64,000 nucleotides of DNA from Chroococcopsis sp964623815 (GCA_964623815.1 CAZUVR010000012.1:21953-85952), one strand, 5' to 3'. Numbered from the stretch's first letter, positions 29,336-38,277 are shown. Notes: generated by a model not told the origin, from the letters alone. Numbers and translations are program-made.

Positions 29336-29409
29336 CGGGGGAATCGGGAGTCGGGAGTCGGGAATCGCTAATTAACAACGACTCCCTACTGCCTACTCCC
29401 CACTCCCGT
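29336..29409. repeat. Heptamer-repeat hairpin element B
   Basis: Tandem units GGGAGTC / GGGAATC are followed by ACTCCCT / ACTCCCC units on the same strand, able to fold into a long hairpin. It lies in the 204-bp spacer between kdpC and the histidine-kinase gene and may weaken read-through between them. Confidence 0.75.
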
Positions 29410-29504
29410 TTTCTTTTTGGCTTACTTTCAAAAGCAGATTTAGTGTAATACCGATTAGAGAGACCGATCGTACAATGATAGATACGGGAAAACCACCACC
29501 TTAG

Positions 29505-30581
29505 ATGTTTATTCTCTCCTCACCCCGGTCTCGCGCCATCAGCCTCATACTCCTGTTATTCTCCCTCGTTTTGAGTTTGGAATTCTCCACTCCCAGTAAT
29601 TACGTTTTCGGCTATCTATATACGGGCCCCCTCCTGCTAGTGAACGCTCGTTTCGGTCGAACAGCAACTTTTTACGCGACCCTGATCGCGGCGTTTTTTA
29701 CCCTTCTCAATCTTTGGATTCCGAGGATAGATGCGATCGCCCCCTCTACAGTCGCTAACCGCTCGATCGCCGTCTTGGCTTTACTGGTGACGGGTTTTTT
29801 GAGCGAACGCACCCGCAACGCCCGAGAGGCGATCGCTAGAGAACAGGAACGACTAAAAACGAAAGAACGATTGCTGGAAATGCAGGAAGATTTCGCCTCA
29901 ACTCTCACCCACGACTTAAAAACCCCCCTACTCGGGGCGATCGAGGCTCTTGAGGCTTACCGTCAGGAAAAATTCGGGGCCGTCACGGCAATCCAAGAGA
30001 AGATTCTGACAACTTTACTCAGAGGACACCGCGATAGTTTGCAGTTGGTGGAAACTCTTCTGGATGTCTATCGTAACGAGCGCTCCGGTCTGTCTCTGAA
30101 GTTAGCTCCTCTCGATCTCACCCTTCTCATAGAAGAGTCCCTTGCCTTCCTCGCTCCTCTAGCCGCTAGTTATCAGGTTTATCTGTCCGTTAACCACGGC
30201 GATTCTGATTTCCGGCGGATTCTCTGCGTATCGGGAGATAAATTTCAATTACAGAGAGTTATCACCAATCTGGTTGTTAACGCCATGAATCACTCCCGTC
30301 GGGGGGGGCGGATTGAGATTTCTCTGGAGTCTGGGGTTTCCGCTCATACGGTCAAAATTATCGATAACGGCTCGGGAATCACAATCCGGGAGTTACCCCG
30401 TTTGTTCGATCGTTTTTACCAGAGCGATAGCGATCGTATGGCTCGGGGGACGGGGCTGGGACTCTATCTTTCAAGGCAGATAATCGAAGCTCACAGTGGT
30501 ACTATATGGGCAGAGAACCGTTCCCCTGAACGGGGGGCGATCTTCGCCTTCCGTTTACCTGTTTATTCCCTTAATATATGA
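29505..30581 (+). CDS. Membrane sensor histidine kinase of the kdp locus
   Basis: A 358-residue kinase with three to four short N-terminal membrane segments (about 10-28, 34-48, 54-72, 86-99), a coiled linker (about 105-130), HisKA with His136 (STLTHDLKTPLLGA), and HATPase_c (NLVVNAMNHS, DNGSGITI, GTGLGLYLS). The compact membrane part resembles the four-helix membrane region of full KdpD. As KdpD here lacks a kinase, this protein may be the kinase partner. It overlaps the response-regulator gene by 4 bp, so the two form a cognate pair. Confidence 0.9.
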   Translation: MFILSSPRSRAISLILLLFSLVLSLEFSTPSNYVFGYLYTGPLLLVNARFGRTATFYATLIAAFFTLLNLWIPRIDAIAPSTVANRSIAVLALLVTGFLSERTRNAREAIAREQERLKTKERLLEMQEDFASTLTHDLKTPLLGAIEALEAYRQEKFGAVTAIQEKILTTLLRGHRDSLQLVETLLDVYRNERSGLSLKLAPLDLTLLIEESLAFLAPLAASYQVYLSVNHGDSDFRRILCVSGDKFQLQRVITNLVVNAMNHSRRGGRIEISLESGVSAHTVKIIDNGSGITIRELPRLFDRFYQSDSDRMARGTGLGLYLSRQIIEAHSGTIWAENRSPERGAIFAFRLPVYSLNI

Positions 30582-31219
30582 CCTCAGTTACGCTGAAAAT
30601 ATTACTTGTGGAAGATGACGAATTATTCCGTCTCGGGCTGGCAGTGCGTTTGCAAAGAGAAACAGGCCTAGAAATCGTAGCCGAAACCGGTGACGGGGAA
30701 ACCGCCGTCGAGCTAACCGATCGCCATCCTCTCGATGTAGTTCTCCTCGACTTGGGTTTGCCGAGAATGGGAGGGCTGGAAGCCTGTCAACGAATTTACG
30801 AGCGGCATCCAAACCTACCGATCTTGATTCTTACCTCCCGCGAGGAGAGAAGCTTAATTCCCCGGGCGATCGACGCCGGCGCCAGAGGTTACTGTCTCAA
30901 GGGTATCGCCTCAGAAACTCTCGTCTTGGCGATTCGTTCCTTAGCAGCGGGGGCTTCCTGGTGGGACGCGGAAGCCACTGATGAAATCCGCTCTAGGTTG
31001 TTTCCCTCGGGCCAAGCGAAATCTAATTCCTGCCTGACGGACAGGGAACAAGAAATTCTCAGGCTCATAGGTGCTGGACGATCGAATTCGGACATCGCCG
31101 AAGAACTTTATATCACAGTGGGAACCGTCCGGGTACACGTTCACGCAATTTTACAGAAATTGAGAGCGAACGATCGACGTGAGGCGGTTCTCGTCGCCCG
31201 ACAGCGAAATCTTATTTAA
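30578..31219 (+). CDS. NarL/LuxR-family response regulator of the kdp locus
   Basis: A 213-residue two-domain regulator. The receiver (about 1-125) has the acidic pair DD (13-14), phospho-acceptor Asp58 (VLLDLGLPRMGG) and a conserved Thr/Ser (LTSREE). The LuxR-type helix-turn-helix (about 150-213) has LTDREQEILRLIGAGRSNSDIAEELYITVGTVRVHVHAIL (given here as two joined motifs). It should bind DNA as a dimer and probably controls kdp. This differs from E. coli KdpE, which is an OmpR-type winged-helix regulator. It overlaps the kinase gene by 4 bp. Confidence 0.92.
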   Translation: MTSVTLKILLVEDDELFRLGLAVRLQRETGLEIVAETGDGETAVELTDRHPLDVVLLDLGLPRMGGLEACQRIYERHPNLPILILTSREERSLIPRAIDAGARGYCLKGIASETLVLAIRSLAAGASWWDAEATDEIRSRLFPSGQAKSNSCLTDREQEILRLIGAGRSNSDIAEELYITVGTVRVHVHAILQKLRANDRREAVLVARQRNLI

Positions 31220-31235
31220 CGTCTGTTTGGGTTAA

Positions 31236-31454
31236 AAAATTGCCAAGACCTTTTATCCTACCTATGAAAAACTGGCTAATCGTTTACAGACGGTAAGTTC
31301 CGAGTTGCAAAAGGCTAATTCTCGACTTGAAGAATCAGAAACCGCTTTAAAATCGGCGATCGCACATCTCCACTCATCAGGCTTAAGTGGGGAGCAAATC
31401 GCCTCAATCTTGAATCTACCCACAGACAAAGTGAGCAACTATTTAACCCCTTAG
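31236..31454 (+). pseudogene. Decayed 3' end of a gene, nuclease/transposase-like tail
   Basis: A 72-codon frame without a usable start and with a stop just upstream. It encodes a coiled-coil tail (LANRLQTVSSELQKANSRLEE) and an ending GLSGEQIASILNLPTDKVSNYL. This resembles the C-termini of Rpn-type PD-(D/E)XK nuclease/transposase-like proteins common in cyanobacteria, in which a short helix-turn-helix-like repeat closes the protein. The catalytic part is missing. It lies just after the response-regulator gene and before the toxin-antitoxin pair, so it marks a site of past insertion and deletion. The family assignment is tentative. Confidence 0.5.
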
Positions 31455-31570
31455 AAAAAGTGAGCTGAATTAACATAAATAGGGATTGATGGGTTAGCGA
31501 TCGATTCAATCCCTACACTCTTATGACTATCGTTTTCTGAACAATTCTGAGTAATTTTATTAACCAAGAG

Positions 31571-31777
31571 TTAGACTGTAATATCTTTTTTGCTTATGAC
31601 ACAATCTTGTAGATACAAATTAATCAGTTCTTCATAAGCGATCCCTTTCTCTTGTGCTTTTTCTTCAAAATATTCGATAACGTCTATATTTAATGGCAAA
31701 GTAATTTGTTTTTTTAAACGTTGAGAAAAAGGATTAGGGCGACTCTTCATTTTAGATAAATTGTATTCAGCTTCCAT
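31571..31777 (-). CDS. brnA: BrnA-like antitoxin
   Basis: A 68-residue protein starting MEAEYNLSKMKSRPNPFSQRLKK, with a ribbon-helix-helix-like C-terminal half (KQITLPLNIDVIEYFEEKAQEKGIAYEELINLYLQ). It matches BrnA antitoxins, which neutralise BrnT and repress their own operon. The longer frame starting at 31867 overlaps the toxin gene heavily; the start at 31777, 5 bp after the toxin stop, fits family length. It is encoded directly downstream of brnT, the usual order. Confidence 0.85.
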   Translation of the reverse strand: MEAEYNLSKMKSRPNPFSQRLKKQITLPLNIDVIEYFEEKAQEKGIAYEELINLYLQDCVISKKDITV

Positions 31778-31782
31778 AATTT

Positions 31783-32067
31783 TTAACCTCGATAACTTTG
31801 GCATTCTTTGCCAGTGGCTTTTCGAGCCGAAATAATTCGTATTACTGAATCTGCTTCTCGAAAACAATGTACGACTAGCAAGATTCTCATTTTTGAACTT
31901 CTACCCAATAATAAAAATCGATCTTCGACTTCAGAATGATTCTCATCCCAAAATTGAATAGCGTTATCATCGTAAAAAACAGATTTAGCTTCTTCAAAAG
32001 AAACCCCGTGCTTGTTTTGATTGAGCTGGTTTTTTTCGTTATCCCACTCGAAATATAATCGACTCAT
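31783..32067 (-). CDS. brnT: BrnT-like ribonuclease toxin
   Basis: A 94-residue protein with the BrnT pattern FEWDNEKNQLNQNKHGVSFEEAKSVF, then DRFLLLGRSS..LLVVHCFRE and the closing RIISARKATGKE. BrnT is a RelE-fold ribonuclease that inhibits translation. The Lys/His of NKHGVSFEEA and the Arg of ISARKAT fit family active-site positions. It is the first gene of the pair, transcribed leftward and divergent from the four-gene motor/tubulin operon. Confidence 0.9.
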   Translation of the reverse strand: MSRLYFEWDNEKNQLNQNKHGVSFEEAKSVFYDDNAIQFWDENHSEVEDRFLLLGRSSKMRILLVVHCFREADSVIRIISARKATGKECQSYRG

Positions 32068-32072
32068 TTGAG

Positions 32073-32105
32073 ATTTTAGGACGATCGCCCATATCGTCCT
32101 GTCAA
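32073..32105 (-). promoter_or_regulatory. brnTA promoter region with palindromic operator
   Basis: On the minus strand TTGACA (32105-32100) is followed by a perfect inverted repeat, GGACGAT-N7-ATCGTCC (32099-32079), then TAAAAT (32078-32073). The 7-bp arms, just upstream of brnT, are a good candidate for autoregulation by BrnA, a ribbon-helix-helix repressor. The 21-bp spacing of the two promoter-like boxes is long; an upstream TATAAT (32118-32113) is an alternative -10, with the palindrome then just downstream of the start point. Confidence 0.6.
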
Positions 32106-32228
32106 GAGAGACATTATAATATTGAGCTATCTACCACTCTATTGTAAATTTAAAATCTGGCTGAGAGGTTAGTGATTTTTCCGATACACTTGGGAATTAT
32201 AAGGAAGACCGCCAAAAGATAGATAGCG

Positions 32229-33347
32229 ATGAAAACCGGTGATTGCTCTAGCGTAACTCCAGGAGAAACGTTGAACTCATGGCAGAGGGCAGGATTGAAT
32301 CTCGTTTCCTCTTTCGGTGGGCGAGATGTTGTCTTAGCGATCGATCTCACGGGTAGTGTAGAGTTTAACGATCAGGGGCGTATCCGTTTACGGCAGATTA
32401 TCGAGGATAGTTTACGCCCGGGAGATACGGTATATGTAATTCCTTTCGCATCCGAAATTAAGCCTACAGTGGGAGGTAACAAACCTTTCGCCAATCCCAT
32501 CCGCTTTGAAGGGAAACAGGATGTAGAGAAAATTTTAAGCGTTATACCTTGGGAGTCTAACCCCAACATCCGCAATACAGATATACAGAGAGCCGAATTA
32601 TCGATTTATCAGGGAATCGCCCGACTCAATCAGTGTCGTCTCAGCGACGGGGAGGGTGTTAAATCTCAATCGGTGGTATGGATTACCGATGCTCCCCTAA
32701 ATACAAAAGCGGGAATCGATTCTAATACCTGGATAGAAACGCCGGCGGATAGCCCCTTTCGTGTAGCCTCATCGCCGGAGAGCGTCGAGCGTGAAAAATG
32801 GTTGAGCGCTTTACCTCTCAATACGAGGGAAAAATCCTTGAGTAAGACGACGGATTTATCCATTGTCGATGTACCCGCCACTGTGCAGGAATTCTGTACG
32901 CCAGCGCCAGGGGGCAAGGAAAGCTGTCTCATCAATTCATATTTGATAGGGAAATTATGGCTACCTGGATTAATTTGCGGAATCGGCTTAATCGGGGCTG
33001 TAGCACTACTAAGGCATTTCATAAGTTTGGCTACCCCTTGGGAGTTAGAAATAAAATTTGATTCGGACGAAGAGAGGGAGAAACAAAAATGTAGGTTAAA
33101 AAATAAGCAGAGAATCCCCATAGGAGACGACGGATTTAACTCTATATATTGTCCAGGGGAAGATGTGAGGGGTTATTTAGAAAGACGAGGAAATAAGCTG
33201 TTTCTGAAACCGACTCAACAGGCACCGATATTGTATAAGGATGAGGAAGTTACCCGCCCGATAGAGATACAGAATTCTATATTGAGAATCGATTGTCCCC
33301 AAAATCAACAACCTTTCGATTTAACCATACAAGTAAACCGTAAATAA
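32229..33347 (+). CDS. VWA-domain membrane protein of the tubulin/motor operon
   Basis: A 372-residue protein. Residues about 30-200 form a von Willebrand A domain with a metal-site motif Asp39-x-Thr41-x-Ser43 (AIDLTGSVEF), a later Thr (RNTDIQ, about 117) and Asp154 (WITDAP). A single membrane segment lies at about 243-265 (LWLPGLICGIGLIGAVALL). The C-terminal part (about 275-372) is beta-rich and looks like a degenerate FHA-like sandwich, which is inference. No signal peptide is seen. It is the first gene of the four-gene operon, 12 bp before the tubulin-like gene. VWA proteins usually act as metal-dependent adaptors in complexes. The start is the first ATG after an in-frame stop at 32220. 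Confidence 0.85.
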   Translation: MKTGDCSSVTPGETLNSWQRAGLNLVSSFGGRDVVLAIDLTGSVEFNDQGRIRLRQIIEDSLRPGDTVYVIPFASEIKPTVGGNKPFANPIRFEGKQDVEKILSVIPWESNPNIRNTDIQRAELSIYQGIARLNQCRLSDGEGVKSQSVVWITDAPLNTKAGIDSNTWIETPADSPFRVASSPESVEREKWLSALPLNTREKSLSKTTDLSIVDVPATVQEFCTPAPGGKESCLINSYLIGKLWLPGLICGIGLIGAVALLRHFISLATPWELEIKFDSDEEREKQKCRLKNKQRIPIGDDGFNSIYCPGEDVRGYLERRGNKLFLKPTQQAPILYKDEEVTRPIEIQNSILRIDCPQNQQPFDLTIQVNRK

Positions 33348-33359
33348 CTAGAGATAGCC

Positions 33360-36300
33360 ATGATGAGTCAAGACCAACAAACTAGAGAAATCAAGAGAAC
33401 TATTTGCGTCGGTTTAGGTGGCACTGGGCGAGATGTGCTGATGAGAATTAGGAGATTTATCATCGATCAACATGGGAGCTTAGCTAATTTACCGGTAGTC
33501 AGTTTTGTACAGATAGATACGGACAAAAACACTTTAAATAGTTCAGGTTTGCCCACAGGAAAAGACTATCACGGGGAAGAAATATTATTTAGAGACATCG
33601 AGAAAGTGATGATTACGATGTCAGCCCAGGATGTTAATAATTTTCGCTACGAGTTAGAACATCCGTCATTAGGGGAAAGCCCCTATTCTCATATAGAGAG
33701 TTGGTTCGATCCGCGTTTGAAGGATCAGGTAAGATCGATCGAGGATGGGGCGCAAGGTATCAGGCCTGTAGGTAGATTAGCATTTTTCCATAACTATCGG
33801 CGTTTTAAGCAAGCGATCGAAGCTGCAGTAATACGGACAATGGGGCATGAAGGTACGATGCTTCAATACGGCTACAACGTGCAACCCGGGTTAGATGTGT
33901 TCATTGTCGGCTCTCTCTGCGGCGGCACCGGTAGCGGGACATTTTTAGATGTGGCTTACGCCATCAGAAATCTTTACATAAATAATACCAGTCTCTACGG
34001 TTATTTAGTAATCAGCCCCACCTTATACGGTAACGCTCCCACCATGAGGGCGAATGTTTACGCGGCTTTAAAAGAACTCAATTACTATACAACTAACGGC
34101 AAAACCTTCGAGGCTTGTTATGATAAACAGCATCAGGTTAAGGTGGTGGAAGCCCGCCCACCTTTTGACTTTCCCTATCTAATCTCTGAAAAAACCTTCG
34201 GTGATTATCAGATTACAGAAAAAGGCAAGCTTTGTAACGTTATCGCTTACAAAATCTATTTAACTATAGCTAGTGAATTAGGGGGTCAGATTAGAAGCTA
34301 TCGAGATAATTTCCTCAAACCAGAAGTCATGTTCGGCTTAGATTCCCATCCTTTTAGAATGCCCCAACATTACTTAACTTTTGGGCTGGCTTCGATTTAT
34401 TTTAATCGAGAAAGAATGGTGACGATCGCTCTAAATCGCTTAGCCTTGCGATTAGTTCAATTTTGGCTCAACGGGGCGGGGCAAAGTCCGGACTCTAGAG
34501 AATTAACGGAGAGATTTCTGCTGCAATGGTCAACGGGTAAAAAGACGGAAGATTTTATCATTTCTAAGTTAGAGGAAAATACAAGGGAGAATAATAAAAA
34601 CTTCAATCAAACCCTCAACGCTTGGAAATCCGGCTGTGAGACAAAAATTTCCGAGGCGAAAAACTCTCAAGATGTGGAAAATCTCAAACAAAACTTACCT
34701 CGTGAGTTTAAGAATATATTCCGCACCGTACAGGCAGGAGATACGGAAAGCACCAGAGGAGTTTGGTTAACCAATCTACAAAAAGCTCAGCCATCTTTAA
34801 GCGAGAGGTTAAAACAGGATATAGATGAATTTTTACAAGATTTGAGTAATCCGGATAAACCCGAATTTTCTATCAATAGCTGTCTAGGATTTTTAGAGTC
34901 ATTAATGACGGAGATTAGTAAATCTCAGAGGAGTGTAGAGGAGAGAAAGCAGGATGCAGGAGAAATGCACCCGCCCGAAAAAATCGATAAAATTTGGGTG
35001 GATGTAAAGCAGGAAATAGGAGATTTAGAGAGTAAAAATAAATTTCCTTTGGGGTTATTTAAAGGCAATCAAACCGCTCAAATTCAAACTTTGATGTTAG
35101 AGGGAGTGAATAAAGCAGTTAAAAATGTTAGACATAATTTCAATTGCTCCTTACAAGATTCGGCTCTAAAGTTACTAGATATACTCCAAGATCATATCGC
35201 CCTGAGATTGAATCAAATACAAAGCTTTGAAGTATTTGCTCAAAATGTGGCAGCTTCTTATGAAAAACGGGAAGAAGAATTAAAACAAGCTAACTTCAAC
35301 GAGATGAGCGGTGAGGCGATTACTACTAAGCAGGATATAGATCAGTATTTAGAGAGCGTTAATTCTCGTTCTCAATTATGTCTCTGTACCCACCAGGTAA
35401 CATCATCATTAGGTGAAAAATCTATATTTAGTCTGATTGATAGGAACCGCTTAAGTGGAAATATTGATGAGCTGAAAGATACGATTAATTCTACTATGGC
35501 ACCCCTGTTTAAGCTGTCCATATCGACGGAGTTCAAATCGGTGATGAAAGCGTTCATGGGTAGTTATTCGATCGCGGATACTTCACGCCGATTAAGACAA
35601 ATTTTAGACTCATCTCAGCCTTTATTATCTCTTAACTTAGGTGATCAACGTTTTTACAGAGAGTTGAGCGTTAAGAGAAACGATATTATCAGTTTAAAAG
35701 AAACAGATGAATCGGAAGTTAAACAGTTTAAGCGCATACTACTCAATGAGATAGGTGTAGCGGATAGTTGTTTTAAACCTACTCAAAAAGAAGATGAAAT
35801 TCTCATTATCAGTCAGTATGGAGGTTTCCCGCTCAGGATTATCAACGACCTCAGGGATATGAAGGAACAATATTTGATGCAGAGAAAAAGTAACAGCACT
35901 TTGCATAATGATTATAAAACTCAATTCATCGAGATACTGCCGACAGAAGCTAAACTAATTGAGGGATTAGAACTGATTTTCTATCCTTGCTTGGCCTTTG
36001 ATCTGATTAAATATGATGTTCCTACACAAAGGTATGAATTTGATTACTATGACGATTTGCATCAAAGAAAATATCCTCTCTATCTCAATGGTAGCTGGCG
36101 TGAGGCTTTAGAAGAATTAGTTTTAAGTAAAATTATGGTTGAGGAGTTGCGTCAGAGATTAGCTAAAGCAGAAACTGATATTCTTAGCAATCCAGGTAAT
36201 TTTCAAACATTCTATATGCCTTTGGTGACAAAATTTGTACGAGAAGTAGAAGGCTACACGGAGCAAGATAGTAATTTTCTTTACAAAACAAAAGTTATAG

Positions 36301-36674
36301 GGGAAAAAGAAACTATGGATTCCGCACCTAAAGAAGGTATTATTCCTCGCTATATCAATGATTTACGTAGGAGGATTCAAGAGGTACATGAGAAAAAATT
36401 AGCTCTTACTGACTCGGCACAATCTTCTCAAGAGAATTACCAACAAGCTCGTTTAGGAGGAAAAGTTTCATCAGTTACTGATAAGACTAATGAGGTAAAT
36501 GGTCATAATAGTTCGGGTGTGGTAGATGTTACCGCAACTTCTACCGTTTCACCTAAATCTACTACTAGCCCTCTAGAAAGAATACAGGCTTTAAGAGAAT
36601 TGAAAAAGTTATGGGATGAGGGTGCTATCGATCAAGAAGAATACGAAAACCTGAAAAGAGAGATTAACTCATAA
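33360..36674 (+). CDS. Large tubulin/FtsZ-like GTPase with SHOCT tail
   Basis: An 1104-residue protein of the Tubulin_2-type (FtsZ-like) family. The N-terminal GTPase part (about 1-400) has a glycine-rich loop VGLGGTGRDVLMRIRR (17-32) and the tubulin signature GSLCGGTGSGTFLD (184-197), with FVQIDTDKN before it. The middle (about 420-1000) is long, helical and charged, with coiled-coil potential. The last 33 residues (about 1072-1104, LRELKKLWDEGAIDQEEYENLK) match the short C-terminal SHOCT oligomerisation motif. It has no signal peptide and is cytoplasmic. It is expected to polymerise with GTP. It sits between a VWA gene and the two motor genes. FtsZ itself is much shorter and is not this gene. 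Confidence 0.88.
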   Translation: MMSQDQQTREIKRTICVGLGGTGRDVLMRIRRFIIDQHGSLANLPVVSFVQIDTDKNTLNSSGLPTGKDYHGEEILFRDIEKVMITMSAQDVNNFRYELEHPSLGESPYSHIESWFDPRLKDQVRSIEDGAQGIRPVGRLAFFHNYRRFKQAIEAAVIRTMGHEGTMLQYGYNVQPGLDVFIVGSLCGGTGSGTFLDVAYAIRNLYINNTSLYGYLVISPTLYGNAPTMRANVYAALKELNYYTTNGKTFEACYDKQHQVKVVEARPPFDFPYLISEKTFGDYQITEKGKLCNVIAYKIYLTIASELGGQIRSYRDNFLKPEVMFGLDSHPFRMPQHYLTFGLASIYFNRERMVTIALNRLALRLVQFWLNGAGQSPDSRELTERFLLQWSTGKKTEDFIISKLEENTRENNKNFNQTLNAWKSGCETKISEAKNSQDVENLKQNLPREFKNIFRTVQAGDTESTRGVWLTNLQKAQPSLSERLKQDIDEFLQDLSNPDKPEFSINSCLGFLESLMTEISKSQRSVEERKQDAGEMHPPEKIDKIWVDVKQEIGDLESKNKFPLGLFKGNQTAQIQTLMLEGVNKAVKNVRHNFNCSLQDSALKLLDILQDHIALRLNQIQSFEVFAQNVAASYEKREEELKQANFNEMSGEAITTKQDIDQYLESVNSRSQLCLCTHQVTSSLGEKSIFSLIDRNRLSGNIDELKDTINSTMAPLFKLSISTEFKSVMKAFMGSYSIADTSRRLRQILDSSQPLLSLNLGDQRFYRELSVKRNDIISLKETDESEVKQFKRILLNEIGVADSCFKPTQKEDEILIISQYGGFPLRIINDLRDMKEQYLMQRKSNSTLHNDYKTQFIEILPTEAKLIEGLELIFYPCLAFDLIKYDVPTQRYEFDYYDDLHQRKYPLYLNGSWREALEELVLSKIMVEELRQRLAKAETDILSNPGNFQTFYMPLVTKFVREVEGYTEQDSNFLYKTKVIGEKETMDSAPKEGIIPRYINDLRRRIQEVHEKKLALTDSAQSSQENYQQARLGGKVSSVTDKTNEVNGHNSSGVVDVTATSTVSPKSTTSPLERIQALRELKKLWDEGAIDQEEYENLKREINS

Positions 36675-36700
36675 ACTAGCTAAAAGGAACGATCGAACTT

Positions 36701-38272
36701 ATGTTTTCATGGTTAAAACTATTACCGACAGAGTTAGTCTGGTTCACCCTCATAGCAGTGATACTACCGACTATAATCACCATTTTAATCAGGATAAATC
36801 TCTACCAGTATCTAGACGACTCAACGGATAAAATTAATCGTCTCATAAGAGGAGATAGTAGGGGAAAACAGCCCCCCAGTATCGAAAGACTAGAAGACAG
36901 ATTCAAGATAGCCAGTTCTAAACTCGACACAGTAAATACTACCGCTTTAGTAGATAGCGTCTACGGTGATGAGACATTTAATTTTCTTGGATTACCTCTC
37001 AGGTGTGAACAATGGGATTACTTCACCAGGGTATTACCTAACTTACTCCTAGCTTTCGGTTTACTCGGTACGTTTTTGGGTATCACCTTAAACTTAACCA
37101 ATATGAGCGCTATCATTAGTCAAAGCTCGGGCAATAGCGATAAGTTAATCCAAAGTCTGGAAACACCCCTACAGAGTATGGGGATTGCTTTCATCACCAG
37201 TTTGATCGGATTACTGTGTAGTTCTATCCTCACGGTAATCAATATCATGTTTAATACAGGGGTAGCTAGAAATAAGTTACTAGCCACCTTAGAAGATTAT
37301 CTTGATAATATTCTCTCCCCAGAAGTCAGCGGCGATACCCGTTTAGATAAAGCCGTTAACCGGATGGTAGACCAACAACATGAGTTTCTACTCCGCTTTC
37401 ATGAGAATGTCACTAACGCTGTGCAATCTTCGCTAGGTGCGGTAGCCAAGCAAATTGCCGATGGCAATAGGGAAGCCTGTGAATTAGCTACAAGGGTTTA
37501 CAGCAAACTTGATGAGGTTGCTGGAGCTATCAGGGCGGGTGCGGATGTATATAATCAATCCTCTCACTTGCTCAAAGAAGAGGTGGAGAAAATCAGTACA
37601 ATTGTTCAACATGAAAATTTTATCGGCTATTCCCGCAGTTTGGAAAATACGGCCCGGGTTTTTGAAACAGCATCGAACACGATTAACAATAGCCAATTCG
37701 GGCAAAAGTTAATCAATGTTACCGCTAACTTAGAGAATACTCAACAGAATTTAGCAGATACTGTTACCCGGGTAATGGAGTTAATCGCGTCTATTAACTC
37801 AACAGTGGCTAGCGTTACCGAATCTAGTAATACGGTAATTAACTTCGGTCAAGACATCAAAGATTTATCGGAAAGCTCACTACAAATATTAACCTCTGAT
37901 ACTCAGCATCTAGAGAAAATCAGGGAAGAATTATCAAGCACTTTGGAGAAGCAAACTTTAATCTACCAAACTTGGCAAGAATTACTAGAGAAGACGGTAA
38001 AAAATAGTGATATTCAAACGGTAGAAATACAACAGCTAAAACAAGTTATAACTGAAAATCAAAATAAATCGAGGACGATAATATCAGAAAGGTTAAACAA
38101 TATCATCAATCAAGAAAGTAATATCAATCATAATACCCGATCGATCTCGGAAGACCTACAAAAAGCTCTCTTGGCTATGAGGGCGATCGAATCCTCTATT
38201 TCCCAACAGATAAGCTCTAATTCGGGAAACGGACTGAGAAATATTCCTCCTAATAATGGTATGGGTAGATAA
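36701..38272 (+). CDS. MotA/TolQ/ZorA-like membrane protein with long coiled tail
   Basis: A 523-residue protein with TM1 about 14-34, TM2 about 110-131 (VLPNLLLAFGLLGTFLGITL) and TM3 about 159-184 (SMGIAFITSLIGLLCSSILTV). The GLLGTFLGI segment is typical of MotA/TolQ/ExbB stator subunits, and the overall layout is that of ZorA of the Zorya anti-phage system. Residues about 200-505 form a long helical, Ser/Thr/Asn/Gln-rich cytoplasmic tail, as in ZorA. It should form the outer pentamer of an ion-driven rotary motor around the next gene's product. It is 26 bp after the tubulin-like gene and 5 bp before the OmpA-like gene. Confidence 0.85.
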   Translation: MFSWLKLLPTELVWFTLIAVILPTIITILIRINLYQYLDDSTDKINRLIRGDSRGKQPPSIERLEDRFKIASSKLDTVNTTALVDSVYGDETFNFLGLPLRCEQWDYFTRVLPNLLLAFGLLGTFLGITLNLTNMSAIISQSSGNSDKLIQSLETPLQSMGIAFITSLIGLLCSSILTVINIMFNTGVARNKLLATLEDYLDNILSPEVSGDTRLDKAVNRMVDQQHEFLLRFHENVTNAVQSSLGAVAKQIADGNREACELATRVYSKLDEVAGAIRAGADVYNQSSHLLKEEVEKISTIVQHENFIGYSRSLENTARVFETASNTINNSQFGQKLINVTANLENTQQNLADTVTRVMELIASINSTVASVTESSNTVINFGQDIKDLSESSLQILTSDTQHLEKIREELSSTLEKQTLIYQTWQELLEKTVKNSDIQTVEIQQLKQVITENQNKSRTIISERLNNIINQESNINHNTRSISEDLQKALLAMRAIESSISQQISSNSGNGLRNIPPNNGMGR

Positions 38273-38277
38273 ACTAG

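Noticed and set aside
31220..32228. Intact insertion sequence at the island border
   Set aside because: No transposase with a catalytic core and no terminal inverted repeats were found; only a gene tail remains.
32666..33121. A 151-codon frame on the minus strand opposite the VWA gene
   Set aside because: It lies wholly inside the VWA gene antisense to it, has no ribosome site and no recognisable domain.
33360..36674. Cell-division FtsZ
   Set aside because: Length, helical middle and SHOCT tail do not fit FtsZ, and no division genes are adjacent.
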